A stretch of DNA of 64,000 bases. Origin: Desulfolutivibrio sulfodismutans DSM 3696. Its GTDB lineage: Bacteria; Desulfobacterota; Desulfovibrionia; Desulfovibrionales; Desulfovibrionaceae. The notes under the pieces were generated by a model. The model did no database searches. It had not been told where the DNA came from and saw nothing but the letters and a program-made list of their open reading frames with translations. The stretch covers positions 3,617,001 to 3,681,000 of the forward strand of contig NZ_CP045504.1 in the NCBI RefSeq assembly GCF_013376455.1. The letters run 5' to 3'. Shown here piece by piece: positions 28,186-36,501 of this stretch (position 1 is the first letter of the stretch; each line of letters opens with the position of its first letter). The translations under genes were made by a program, and so were the position numbers.

Positions 28186-28512
28186 GGTCCCTCCTCCTCG
28201 GGAATGTTTGGTCGCGGCAGGCAACTGGCCGGGAATCGGGAATGCACGGTTCACTATTCACCCTGTAGTAGGGATGCCATTACATGTAAAGAGGGTATTG
28301 CCTCGTCTGGGAACGTGGTTTCGCTCATGTTGCGTAATTTCAGGAATTCCGAAAGAACGGTGGGGTTACGACAGCGTATTTTTATGGGTTTGTTTTTTTT
28401 AATATTTCAAATCTGACGCAATTCTTGTGCGCGGTGCAGGTATGGAGAATACTAGCCGGAAGCCCGATGATTCGAGATAAAATATCGCCAGTGAAGAACC
28501 GGGGGGTATTTT
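28186..28512. other. Intergenic region of 327 bases, partly AT-rich
   Basis: This lies between the secreted-protein gene and the 3' end of the EamA gene. It contains an AT-rich stretch at 28376-28430 with a run of eight T. I see no gene and no well-formed hairpin. Confidence 0.45.
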
Positions 28513-29463
28513 TCAAGGGACATGCTCTGCGCCGGAGGCGCCCTGCGCAGGGAGGGGTTTGTTGCGGAAACGGGTTTTGGAGGCACCTCCCGGACGACCC
28601 AGAAGCACCCCGGCGGCGATGGCCGCACAGGCCAGCATTTGTTCCGGGGTGAGCGTATCCCCCCGGCAGACCACCCCGGCGACCAGGGCGGCCGGAGGCA
28701 CCAGGTTGATGGCCATGGAGGCGCGTCCGGCGGGCATGCGGGCCATGGCCATGTTGTAGAGCCCAAAGGCCCCGATGGTCACCCCAAGGCCCAGATAGGC
28801 GGCCGAGGCCCAGGCCGAGGTGTTAGCCGCGCGCCACATGTCGGCCGGAGCGCCCAGGGCCGCCGGAAGAAAAAAGACCGCGCCAGCGTAACATTGCAGG
28901 GCCGTGAGCCGCCAGGTGTCGTGGCGGGCGCATAAATGTTTGACCACCAGCATGTATCCAGCGGCGCAGGCCATGGCCGCAAGCTCCAGGAGATTGCCCG
29001 CTGCCGGGCTTGGGGCCTCAGCCTCGCCGCCTGCCCCCAGGGACAGCCCGGCCACCCCGGCCAGGCACAGAAAAAGCCCCGCCACCGTGCGCGCCGAAAG
29101 CGGTTCGGCGAAAAACACCCTGGCCCCCACCGTGACCAGAAGCGGCACCAGCGACGAGATGACCCCGGCCTGGGAGGCCGTGGTCAGGGTCAGGGCGTGG
29201 CTCTCGAAAATGAAATACAGGCAGGGCTGGAACAGGCACAAAAGGGCCAGCCATTTCCAGTCCCCCGGGGCCGGGCGGCTTGGTTTCAGAAGTGGCCGGG
29301 CGCAGGCGAAGACGGCGGCCGCCAGGGCCATGCGCACAAACACCAGGGCCAGTGGCGCAAAGGCGGTCAGGGCCTGCTTGGCGGCCACGAAGCTCGATCC
29401 CCACAGGACCACGGCCCCGGCCAGGCACAACGTCGGCAACGCGGATGCCGTGCGATTCGCCAT
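28513..29463 (-). CDS. EamA/DMT-family exporter
   Basis: The 316-residue protein is a ten-helix transporter made of two EamA repeats. The first begins TLCLAGAVVLWGSSFVAAK and the second ACAAGYMLVVKHL. Such carriers export amino acids, metabolites or nucleobases, and the substrate is not evident. The ATG at 29463 follows AGGAGG. The tail after the last helix is about 25 basic or polar residues. An AraC regulator gene is immediately upstream on the same strand. Confidence 0.9.
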   Translation of the reverse strand: MANRTASALPTLCLAGAVVLWGSSFVAAKQALTAFAPLALVFVRMALAAAVFACARPLLKPSRPAPGDWKWLALLCLFQPCLYFIFESHALTLTTASQAGVISSLVPLLVTVGARVFFAEPLSARTVAGLFLCLAGVAGLSLGAGGEAEAPSPAAGNLLELAAMACAAGYMLVVKHLCARHDTWRLTALQCYAGAVFFLPAALGAPADMWRAANTSAWASAAYLGLGVTIGAFGLYNMAMARMPAGRASMAINLVPPAALVAGVVCRGDTLTPEQMLACAAIAAGVLLGRPGGASKTRFRNKPLPAQGASGAEHVP

Positions 29464-29651
29464 GCAATCCTCCTTTTCCGGCAACAGGCGCGGCTCGGAC
29501 CAGCTTTGGAACCTGCGGCCGCAGGGGCGGTGCGGGGGACGCTGGGGCGCTGGCCGAAACGTATCGTGCCCGGGGCATAGCCCGGGGCGGGGGATGGCGT
29601 ATGGCAGGATATTGCGGTGAGGCGCGAGTGAGCGGCGGGCCAAGCGCGGGC

Positions 29652-30527
29652 TCAGCCGGTCTGGTACTGACTGGGCGTGGCCCCGGTATGTTCCCGAAAG
29701 ACCCGGGTGAAGTGGCTTTGATCGACAAAGCCCGTCTCCTGGGCCGTGTCGGCGATGGACGCTCCTCGGGCGAGCAGGGTTTTGGCCAGTTCCACCCGGA
29801 GTTGGGTGCGGTAGGCGTGGGGCGGCAGGCCGTAAGCCGCGCGGAAAAGGCGCAGGGTGTGGAACCGGCCGCGCCCGGCGGCCCGGGCCAGATCCTCCAG
29901 GCTATGCCCGCCCGCCGGATCGGCGTCGAGAAGATCCCGCACGGCCTTGGCCGCCTGGTTCTCCCCGGTGTCCCGGGGCGGCGCGACATCCGAAAACCGG
30001 CTCATGAGCGCACCCAGGGCCGACACCAGAAGGCTTTCCTTCTCCAAGACGTCGGCGGCCGTCGGTTCCCGTCGGGCAGCGGCGGCGAACAGGGCCTCGA
30101 AGGCCCCGGCCATGTCCCGGTCCTCAAGCACGGGGCAGGCGAACCGGAACGCTCCGGCCCCGGGGCCGAAGAGTTCCGCTCCCACCCGGGTGATCCACAA
30201 AGGGGAGATGTAGGCCATGCGGTAGATCATGGCCGATCCGGGATCGGGGTTGCAGGCGTGGACCTCGCCGGGATTGATGCACACCACGTCGCCGGGCTTG
30301 GTGCGCAGGACGCGCCCGTCCAGGTAGAAGTCGCTCTCTCCGGACTCCACCACCCCCACGCAATAGGCGGCGTGGGTGTGCTTGCGGAAGGCGTAGCCCC
30401 CGTAGCGGGAATAGCGGACCTCGAACCCGGGCAGGTCCGGGTCGCGGCAGAAAACGACGTGGGAATGCAGGGGATTTCTGGCCATGGCGCTCGGGACGCA
30501 GACTACCTGTTTTCGAGAAACATTCAA
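29652..30527 (-). CDS. AraC-family transcriptional regulator
   Basis: The 291-residue protein has an N-terminal cupin-type ligand domain (FRKHTHAAYCVGVVESGE, PGDVVCINPGEVHACNP). The C-terminal double helix-turn-helix ends FVDQSHFTRVFREHTGATPSQY. This is the effector-binding AraC type often found beside EamA or LysE exporters, so control of the adjacent exporter is likely (inference). Neither the ATG at 30527 nor that at 30485 has a strong ribosome-binding site. The 289 bases upstream hold no gene I can support. Confidence 0.9.
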   Translation of the reverse strand: MNVSRKQVVCVPSAMARNPLHSHVVFCRDPDLPGFEVRYSRYGGYAFRKHTHAAYCVGVVESGESDFYLDGRVLRTKPGDVVCINPGEVHACNPDPGSAMIYRMAYISPLWITRVGAELFGPGAGAFRFACPVLEDRDMAGAFEALFAAAARREPTAADVLEKESLLVSALGALMSRFSDVAPPRDTGENQAAKAVRDLLDADPAGGHSLEDLARAAGRGRFHTLRLFRAAYGLPPHAYRTQLRVELAKTLLARGASIADTAQETGFVDQSHFTRVFREHTGATPSQYQTG

Positions 30528-30816
30528 GGCAGCCCTGGAGGCGGCGGATGCCGCCAGACGTGCATGATGAAAAAATGGCGAATTATTGAAATGTCGTCAT
30601 GAATCGGGTTGTCTTGTCCGGGCAGGAGGTTCTCATGCGCCGTATGCAGCCACTTGGCGCATGTCGCGTACGGCAGGCACGATTGATGCTTTACAGGTAG
30701 CGCCCCGCATGGCAAAGCGTAGCGGACAATTCCAGCTACATCGCCTTTAAGGAGAGTTTGCACAATATTTCCATCAGGGGAAAAAACAAGAACAGAACCA
30801 TAGCCGGTGCAGGACA

Positions 30817-32277
30817 ATGCACGGATATCCTATGCACATCTCCATCAAGACAAGATATTTCATGAGCCACTTTCTGGCCGTCGTTCTTGTATCTGGCAGC
30901 ATCGGCACGTATTTTTATTTGAGCGCGTTGGACAGCCTCATTGAGAACCTCAGGGGCAGATTGGCCAACACGGCGGCTCTGGCCGCCGAATCCATGGATG
31001 TCGCGAGCTTCGAGGCCGTGCGCGGCCCCGGTGACACGGACCTGCCCGGATATGTGACGGGCCTTGCCACGCTACGTCGGCTGCGGTCCACCAACCCGGA
31101 CATCGCCTACGTGTATGTCATGCGCCGAACAGGCGATGCCGTGACCTTCGTACTGGACTCGGACGAATCCGAAGCGCAGGCCCTGCCCGGCAGACCCTAT
31201 CCCGATCCTCCCGCCGCCCTGTTGGCCGGTTTTTCCGGGCCGTCGGTGGACGATAAGCTTTATGAAGACGAGTGGGGGGTGTTCATGTCCGGTTATGCCC
31301 CCTTGCGCGGCGGCCAGGGCGTCTATCTGCTCGGCATCGACATGCGCGACGCCGAGGTGGGGCGCAAGCTGTGGCGGTTGCGGCTGTCAGGGATGGTGTC
31401 CCTTAGCCTGTCTCTGGGGCTGGCCTTCGTGTTCGCCACGGTTCTGGCCCGGCGCATCAACCGGCCCCTGCGGCTGTTCATGGACGCCTGCGCGGCGGTG
31501 GCGGAAGGCAAGGCCGGCGCCAGGGTGGACGTGCGCACGGGCGACGAATTGGAGCGGCTGGGCGTGGCCATAAACGACATGTCCATGCGGCTTGAGGACC
31601 ACGAACTCCGCCGGACCCAGGCCGAGGCCCGGTTGATCCGCTCCCGGGATGAACTGGAGGTTCGGGTGCGGGAGCGCACCATCGAGCTTTCCCGCCTTAA
31701 CGCCCTTTTGGTGCACGAGATCGAAGAGCGCAAGCGGGCCGAGGAGAAACTCTTCCAGGCTGCCATGACCGATACGCTCACAGAGCTTCCCAACCGAAGG
31801 GCCATGGAGCAGCAGTTGACGGCCCAGGCGGCCCGGGTGGCCCGTGGGGGCAGGCCTTTTGCGGTGCTTTTGTGCGACATAGACCGGTTCAAGTCGGTCA
31901 ATGACGCCTTCGGGCACGAAGCCGGGGACGAGTTCCTGCGGGCTGCGGCGCAGGTCATGGCGTCCTCGGTGCGGGCCGGGGACATGGTGTGCCGGTGGGG
32001 GGGCGAGGAATTTTTGTTCCTTTTGGCGGACACGGACCTGGAGGGAGGGCTCGTCGCGGCGAATAAGCTGCGCCAGGCCATGGAGGCGCTACGAGTCCCT
32101 GTGGACGGGTTCCTGGTGGCGCGCAGCATCAGCGTCGGGGTGTCGGTTTGCGCGGACTGCCGGGACAAGGAGGAGGTGCTGCGCCTGGCTGACGAGGCGC
32201 TCTACGAGGCCAAGAATTCAGGGCGAAACCAAGTGGCGTTCCGGGTCTTGGCGGCTGCGGCGGCCGCATCCGCTTGA
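30817..32277 (+). CDS. Membrane diguanylate cyclase with HAMP domain
   Basis: The 486-residue protein has a membrane helix at about 15-38 and a periplasmic domain of about 150 residues with NPDIAYVYVMRR and YEDEWGVFMSGYAPL. A second helix (VSLSLSLGLAFVFATVLA) follows, then a HAMP domain, a coiled coil of about 60 residues and a GGDEF domain with intact RWGGEEF. It should make c-di-GMP. An ATG at 30832 (MHISIKTRYF) is an equally good start. It converges with the hybrid kinase gene, 15 bases apart. Confidence 0.9.
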   Translation: MHGYPMHISIKTRYFMSHFLAVVLVSGSIGTYFYLSALDSLIENLRGRLANTAALAAESMDVASFEAVRGPGDTDLPGYVTGLATLRRLRSTNPDIAYVYVMRRTGDAVTFVLDSDESEAQALPGRPYPDPPAALLAGFSGPSVDDKLYEDEWGVFMSGYAPLRGGQGVYLLGIDMRDAEVGRKLWRLRLSGMVSLSLSLGLAFVFATVLARRINRPLRLFMDACAAVAEGKAGARVDVRTGDELERLGVAINDMSMRLEDHELRRTQAEARLIRSRDELEVRVRERTIELSRLNALLVHEIEERKRAEEKLFQAAMTDTLTELPNRRAMEQQLTAQAARVARGGRPFAVLLCDIDRFKSVNDAFGHEAGDEFLRAAAQVMASSVRAGDMVCRWGGEEFLFLLADTDLEGGLVAANKLRQAMEALRVPVDGFLVARSISVGVSVCADCRDKEEVLRLADEALYEAKNSGRNQVAFRVLAAAAAASA

Positions 32278-32292
32278 AAGCGCCCGGGTCGC

Positions 32293-34683
32293 CTATGTCG
32301 CGTCCCGGCGCAACACCTCGCCAAGGGCCGCGCGCAGGGCCTCCATCTCTACGGGCTTGGACAGATAGGCGTCCATCCCGGCCTCCAGGAACGTCTCCCG
32401 GTCGCCGGACATGGCATGGGCGGTCAGGGCGATGATGGGGATGCCCGGATCGAACTCCCCGGACGTGGAGGACCGGATGTCCCGGGTGGTTTCCAGGCCG
32501 TTTCGTCCCGGCATCTGGATGTCCATGAGCACGCAGTCGAAGGGTTCCGAGCGCAAAAGGTCCAGGGCCTCCTGGCCGTCTGCGGCCCCGCGCGGCGCAT
32601 GCCCGAGCTTTTCCAGAAAACGCATGATGGTGAACAGGTTGACGGGGTCATCCTCGGCCACCAGGATTCGGGCCTGAAGCGTCTCCGGGCGCAGCGCCGG
32701 ATTTCCCTGGGAAAGGTCCGCCGGACTTGGCATGAGCGGTATGGACAAATGGAAGACGGTTCCCTGTCCTTCCCGGGATTCCACCGCGCAGGCGGCCCCC
32801 ATGAGGGAAAGCAGTCGGCGCACGATGGACAGGCCAAGCCCCGATCCGCCGTGCTTGCGGCACAGCACCGTCTCCAATTGGGTGAACGGCTCGAAAACGT
32901 GGGCCAGGTTGTCTTCGGGGATGCCGATGCCGGTGTCGGCGATGGCCACATACAGGCTCACCCCGCCGGGGAGCGGGCAAGACGGCAGCCGGGAGATCTC
33001 CATATGCACGGCGCCCGCCTCGGTGTATTTCACGGCGTTGCCCACCAGGTTGAAGAGCACCTGGCGAAGCCGCCCGGGGTCGCCGCACAGGATGCCCGGG
33101 ACATCAGGGGCGACCGTCGCCGTCAGGGCAAGCCCCTTGCGCCGGGCCTCGCCCGCCGCCAGCTCCATGACCGGATCAACCACCGCCGCCAGGGGAAAGT
33201 CCTCCGTCACAAGCCCCAGGGCCCCGGCCTCGATGCGCGCGATGTCCAGGATGTCGTTTAAGACGTGCATGAGGTTGCGGCAGGAGGTGAGGGCCCCGGA
33301 GAGGTAGTCCTCCTGCTCGGCGGAAAGTTCCGTGAATTCGGCAAGTTGGAGCATGCCCATGATGCCGTTTAAGGGCGTTCGGATTTCGTGGCTCATGGTG
33401 GCCAGGAAGGCGTTTTTGGCCCGGCTGGCCTCTTCGGCCCGGTCCCGGGCCTCGACGAGGGAACGCTCCAGGGCCGTGCGTTCGGTCACGTCGCGGTCGA
33501 TGCAGTGATAGCCGACGTATTTCCCGGACGTGTCTTTGGCCCCGTACATGCGCGATTCAATCCACTTGGTCTGGCCGTCCTTGGCGCGCAGCCGGTAGGT
33601 GACCTCGTAATACGGCACGCCGTCAGGATAGCGGCGAAAAAAATCGTCGGCGTCGCGCACGTCGTCGGGATGAATGATGCGCCGCCACAATTGGGGGTCT
33701 TTTTCGAAGTCTGCGGCGGGATAGCCGGTGATGAAGGAACTGGCCCGGTTGAGCATGGACAGACTGCCGTCCAGACCTTGATAGTAGATCATGTCCTCCA
33801 CGTTGTCGAAAAAGGCCCGGAAGCGTTCCTCGCTTTGGCGCAGGGCCTCCTGGGCGGCCCGGCGGCGGGTGACGTCGCGGGAGACGCCCAGGAACCCGGC
33901 CTTGTTCCCCGAGGCATCGAATAAGGGGCGGATGACCATCTCCACCCAGACCGTGGAGCCGTCTTTTCGGTATTGCTCGAGTTCCAGGTGCAGGTCGTCC
34001 CGGCCGCCCTGGCGGGCATGGTCTTCGGCTTTGCGGAGCACCTCGGCGTAGGAGGCCGGGGTCATGGTCTGGGGGATGGTCTCGGCCATGGCCTCTTTGG
34101 AGGTCAGGCCGCGCAACTTCAGGATGGAGGGGCTTATGTAGGTGAGTTCGCCCTCGACGTTGACGGTCCAGATGACGTCGGCGGCGTTTTCCGCCAGCAG
34201 ACGGTATTTCTCCACGCTTTGGCGCAGTTCGTCACGGGTGCGACGTTCCTCGGTCACGTCCCGGAAGATCACCTGGGCCGCCGGACGGCCCTGCCAGTCG
34301 GCCATGGTGGCCATGATCTCCACCTCGAAGAGGGAGCCGTCCAGACGGCGGTATCGATTGTTCCCCAGGCGATAGTGGCCCTTCTTGATGTAGTTGTCCG
34401 TGATGCGCTGTCTGACCAGTTCCCGGGTTTCGGGGTCGATGCGCTCCAAGACGTCCGTTCCCAGGAAGTCGTCGGCGGATGCCCCCCCAAAGGCCTGCAC
34501 GGCCGCCGGATTGACGAAGACGATGCGGTAGTCGGCATGCACCAGAATGGGGATGGGGGCTTCGCTGAGCAGCGTGGCGTAACGTTGGGCGCTTTCGCGC
34601 AGGTCCGCGTTTTCGGCCTCGAGTTCGCGGATGCGGGCCTTGGCCTGGGCCAGGAGGAGGGCGTCGCCGTTTCGGTCGTCCAT
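32293..34683 (-). CDS. Multi-PAS hybrid histidine kinase
   Basis: The 796-residue soluble kinase starts with a coiled coil (about 8-35), then three PAS domains (about 35-155, 165-285 and 290-410), each ending in a PAC-type DVT(E/R) motif. A HisKA domain with the phospho-histidine in [13 protein letters not shown] follows, then HATPase ([21 protein letters not shown]) and a C-terminal receiver with [12 protein letters not shown]. No membrane helix is seen, so it senses a cytoplasmic signal. It has no adjacent response regulator. The convergent diguanylate cyclase is the nearest signalling gene. Confidence 0.93.
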   Translation of the reverse strand: MDDRNGDALLLAQAKARIRELEAENADLRESAQRYATLLSEAPIPILVHADYRIVFVNPAAVQAFGGASADDFLGTDVLERIDPETRELVRQRITDNYIKKGHYRLGNNRYRRLDGSLFEVEIMATMADWQGRPAAQVIFRDVTEERRTRDELRQSVEKYRLLAENAADVIWTVNVEGELTYISPSILKLRGLTSKEAMAETIPQTMTPASYAEVLRKAEDHARQGGRDDLHLELEQYRKDGSTVWVEMVIRPLFDASGNKAGFLGVSRDVTRRRAAQEALRQSEERFRAFFDNVEDMIYYQGLDGSLSMLNRASSFITGYPAADFEKDPQLWRRIIHPDDVRDADDFFRRYPDGVPYYEVTYRLRAKDGQTKWIESRMYGAKDTSGKYVGYHCIDRDVTERTALERSLVEARDRAEEASRAKNAFLATMSHEIRTPLNGIMGMLQLAEFTELSAEQEDYLSGALTSCRNLMHVLNDILDIARIEAGALGLVTEDFPLAAVVDPVMELAAGEARRKGLALTATVAPDVPGILCGDPGRLRQVLFNLVGNAVKYTEAGAVHMEISRLPSCPLPGGVSLYVAIADTGIGIPEDNLAHVFEPFTQLETVLCRKHGGSGLGLSIVRRLLSLMGAACAVESREGQGTVFHLSIPLMPSPADLSQGNPALRPETLQARILVAEDDPVNLFTIMRFLEKLGHAPRGAADGQEALDLLRSEPFDCVLMDIQMPGRNGLETTRDIRSSTSGEFDPGIPIIALTAHAMSGDRETFLEAGMDAYLSKPVEMEALRAALGEVLRRDAT

Positions 34684-34964
34684 GGGGTTCTCGTTGAGCC
34701 GGTTTGCCCGAAACGACAGGGAAAGGGCGTTGCGGTATTGATCCCATTATATGGGGAAATGATCGAAAAAGGCAATGGCGGCGGGAAACCGTCAATTCTG
34801 TGCGTATGGGGGAGAGGAACGGGGGGCGTTGATGCGTACCGGACTCGGGATCGCCGGGCAATAAAGGACGCCAGCAACGCTTCGCGCTGCCGTCCGGCGT
34901 TTCCGTCAGTCCCTCGCCCGGTCTGGGATTATTTGTTTATCCGTCCAACATCTAGACAGGAATT

Positions 34965-35735
34965 TTATTTTGGCGGTGATTCGTGCATAGTAATGCACGA
35001 TGAGGGTTTAAGTTGATACTGATAGTTATTATTTTTGTTGTTGCTCAAATAATTTTGACTGTCTTGCACAATGCTAGACGATGTTGCATAGATATTTCTG
35101 CAAATATTAATAAAATCATTTGGCGGCAAACTATTTGAGCTTATTTTATTTGCTTTCGACAACAAAACAAATAATGCCAAAGAAAATGCTTGGCAATTAA
35201 CTGATTTTTCAGGATTAAATTCAATGTCCGTAAAAGCCGAAAATTTGACTGCTTCAGATGCCAACTGTTCATTTTTTAAAAGAGTATTGATGTAAAGCCA
35301 ATCATAGAAATATGTTTTTGGTGTTAACGGAAATGTAAAACTGAAAAATTTAAAACATAATAATTCTCCAGACTGCCTGATACGTGGATCTTTTTTCGCA
35401 GAACGGGAGTCTTTCGTTATCAAGTCGGCGAATGGCCCCCCTTGTGAAAATACCTTACTCCCTTGAAATGCGGATTCAACAGAGAATTCAATATTATTCT
35501 TTACCGTCACGCTTTTAAGATTGAAAGCACTTAAGAAAGTTCCAAGCTTATTTGGTGATTTGCTTGAGACTTCCAGGATATTTTCTATGCCGAGTTGATG
35601 GGCGTTGTTGTGTAGGTCGGATATTGATTTTTGTTTTTGTGCTATAGAATAACCAGGGTGCCACTTGAAATGAATGTTGTGCGTGATGATTTTTTCATCT
35701 TTAAGATTGACGATAAATATTGGTCTAGTTGCCAT
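34965..35735 (-). CDS. NADAR-like (DUF6977-type) putative antitoxin of DarT
   Basis: The 256-residue protein begins MATRPIFIVN and has WHPGYSIAQKQKSISDLH, LEVSSKSPNKLGTFLSAFNL, ESAFQGSKVF, FYDWLYINTL and FTDIEFNPEKSVNCQAFSLA. I recall this pattern from DarT-linked NADAR-type proteins that remove ADP-ribose from DNA. The exact family name is from memory. It starts 4 bases after the darT stop and is much more AT-rich than its surroundings, pointing to acquisition by transfer. Role as antitoxin is inferred from the pairing. Confidence 0.7.
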   Translation of the reverse strand: MATRPIFIVNLKDEKIITHNIHFKWHPGYSIAQKQKSISDLHNNAHQLGIENILEVSSKSPNKLGTFLSAFNLKSVTVKNNIEFSVESAFQGSKVFSQGGPFADLITKDSRSAKKDPRIRQSGELLCFKFFSFTFPLTPKTYFYDWLYINTLLKNEQLASEAVKFSAFTDIEFNPEKSVNCQAFSLALFVLLSKANKISSNSLPPNDFINICRNIYATSSSIVQDSQNYLSNNKNNNYQYQLKPSSCITMHESPPK

Positions 35736-35739
35736 TGTG

Positions 35740-36264
35740 TTATCTAAATACGTGTATATTTTTGATTAACTGTAACGGAACGTGGGTTGGGACAAGAATT
35801 TCAGATTTTTTTGCTTGATTTTTTCTTATCTTATTTTCTTCTATGGAAAAGTCAAGGCGTTCATATATCCCAAATAAATCAATAATTTCTTTTGCTTGAA
35901 CATTCGTAAGGGCAAGAACACCTGTCTTGTTCGAAACATCGTTCGTATACATTACACCAGGAAGTTGCAAAACATCTATCGATATTTCAAGCCAGCACGT
36001 GGTATTTATGCGTCCTTCTTGTCTGGCTCGGAATTCCATGGGATGATCTTTAAGAAAGCAAAGATGGACATACGTGTCAAGACCGATCCTGGTGTCGGCG
36101 TCGTGTGACCACTGGTTTCCGCCAAAGCAGACATCGCATATATTGTTTTGTTTTATAGTAGACAAAGAATAAAGACCTCCCAAGTTAATGATAGAGTCAA
36201 TATTGCTTTTGTCAGTAAAATGGTAAACGTGAAATACGTTTCTTTCAGAAAGTTTGTGAAACAT
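35740..36264 (-). CDS. DarT-like DNA ADP-ribosyltransferase toxin (DUF4433)
   Basis: DarT enzymes attach ADP-ribose from NAD+ to bases in single-stranded DNA and block replication. The 174-residue protein has the opening VYHFTDKSNIDSIINLGGLYS, the LCFLKDHPMEFRAR middle, and KSEILVPTHVPLQLI, whose Glu (about residue 155) matches the catalytic glutamate. The ATG at 36264 is chosen for its GGAGGGGG site. The frame is open to 36369, but that would cross the promoter and operator-like palindrome. It is the first gene of an AT-rich pair with its NADAR-like partner. Confidence 0.8.
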   Translation of the reverse strand: MFHKLSERNVFHVYHFTDKSNIDSIINLGGLYSLSTIKQNNICDVCFGGNQWSHDADTRIGLDTYVHLCFLKDHPMEFRARQEGRINTTCWLEISIDVLQLPGVMYTNDVSNKTGVLALTNVQAKEIIDLFGIYERLDFSIEENKIRKNQAKKSEILVPTHVPLQLIKNIHVFR

Positions 36265-36275
36265 ATGCCCCCTCC

Positions 36276-36292
36276 GTGTGAAATTTTCACAC
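36276..36292. promoter_or_regulatory. 17-bp perfect palindrome upstream of darT (operator candidate)
   Basis: GTGTGAAATTTTCACAC is an inverted repeat with 8-bp arms and a single central base. It lies directly after the predicted -10 box and before the darT ribosome-binding site, the position expected for an autoregulatory repressor site. Confidence 0.6.
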
Positions 36293-36321
36293 AGAATAAA
36301 GCAATAGATATCAGATGGCAA
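36293..36321 (-). promoter_or_regulatory. Sigma-70-type promoter of the darT pair
   Basis: On the minus strand TTGCCA (36321-36316) and TATTCT (36298-36293) are 17 bases apart. The predicted transcription start falls inside the 17-bp palindrome. Confidence 0.55.
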
Positions 36322-36440
36322 TATTTGCGGCCGTGTTTTTATCAAGTTCTGGAAGTTTTCAGGGTGCACGGTGAATACTGGAAAAAGGGGATGAATTGCC
36401 TGGAACGTGAGAAGATAGGGGGAAAGAATTAGCGGGGGGG

Positions 36441-36489
36441 CCGGGGGGAATGATTCCCCCCGGGCGGGGCGCGGGGCGGCAGCCCCGCC
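36441..36489 (-). terminator. Two GC-rich hairpins at the end of the lactate operon
   Basis: Just after the lutAB stop on the minus strand come GCGGGGC/GCCCCGC with a 4-base loop, then CCGGGGGGAA/TTCCCCCCGG with a 2-base loop. There is no long T tract, so they may act in transcript protection as much as in termination. Confidence 0.5.
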
Positions 36490-36501
36490 TCTTCTTTCCC
36501 C

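Noticed and set aside
30524-30817. A 97-codon frame on the minus strand between the AraC gene and a diguanylate cyclase gene
   Set aside because: It overlaps both neighbouring starts, has no ribosome-binding site and no recognisable motif. The region more likely holds the two promoters.
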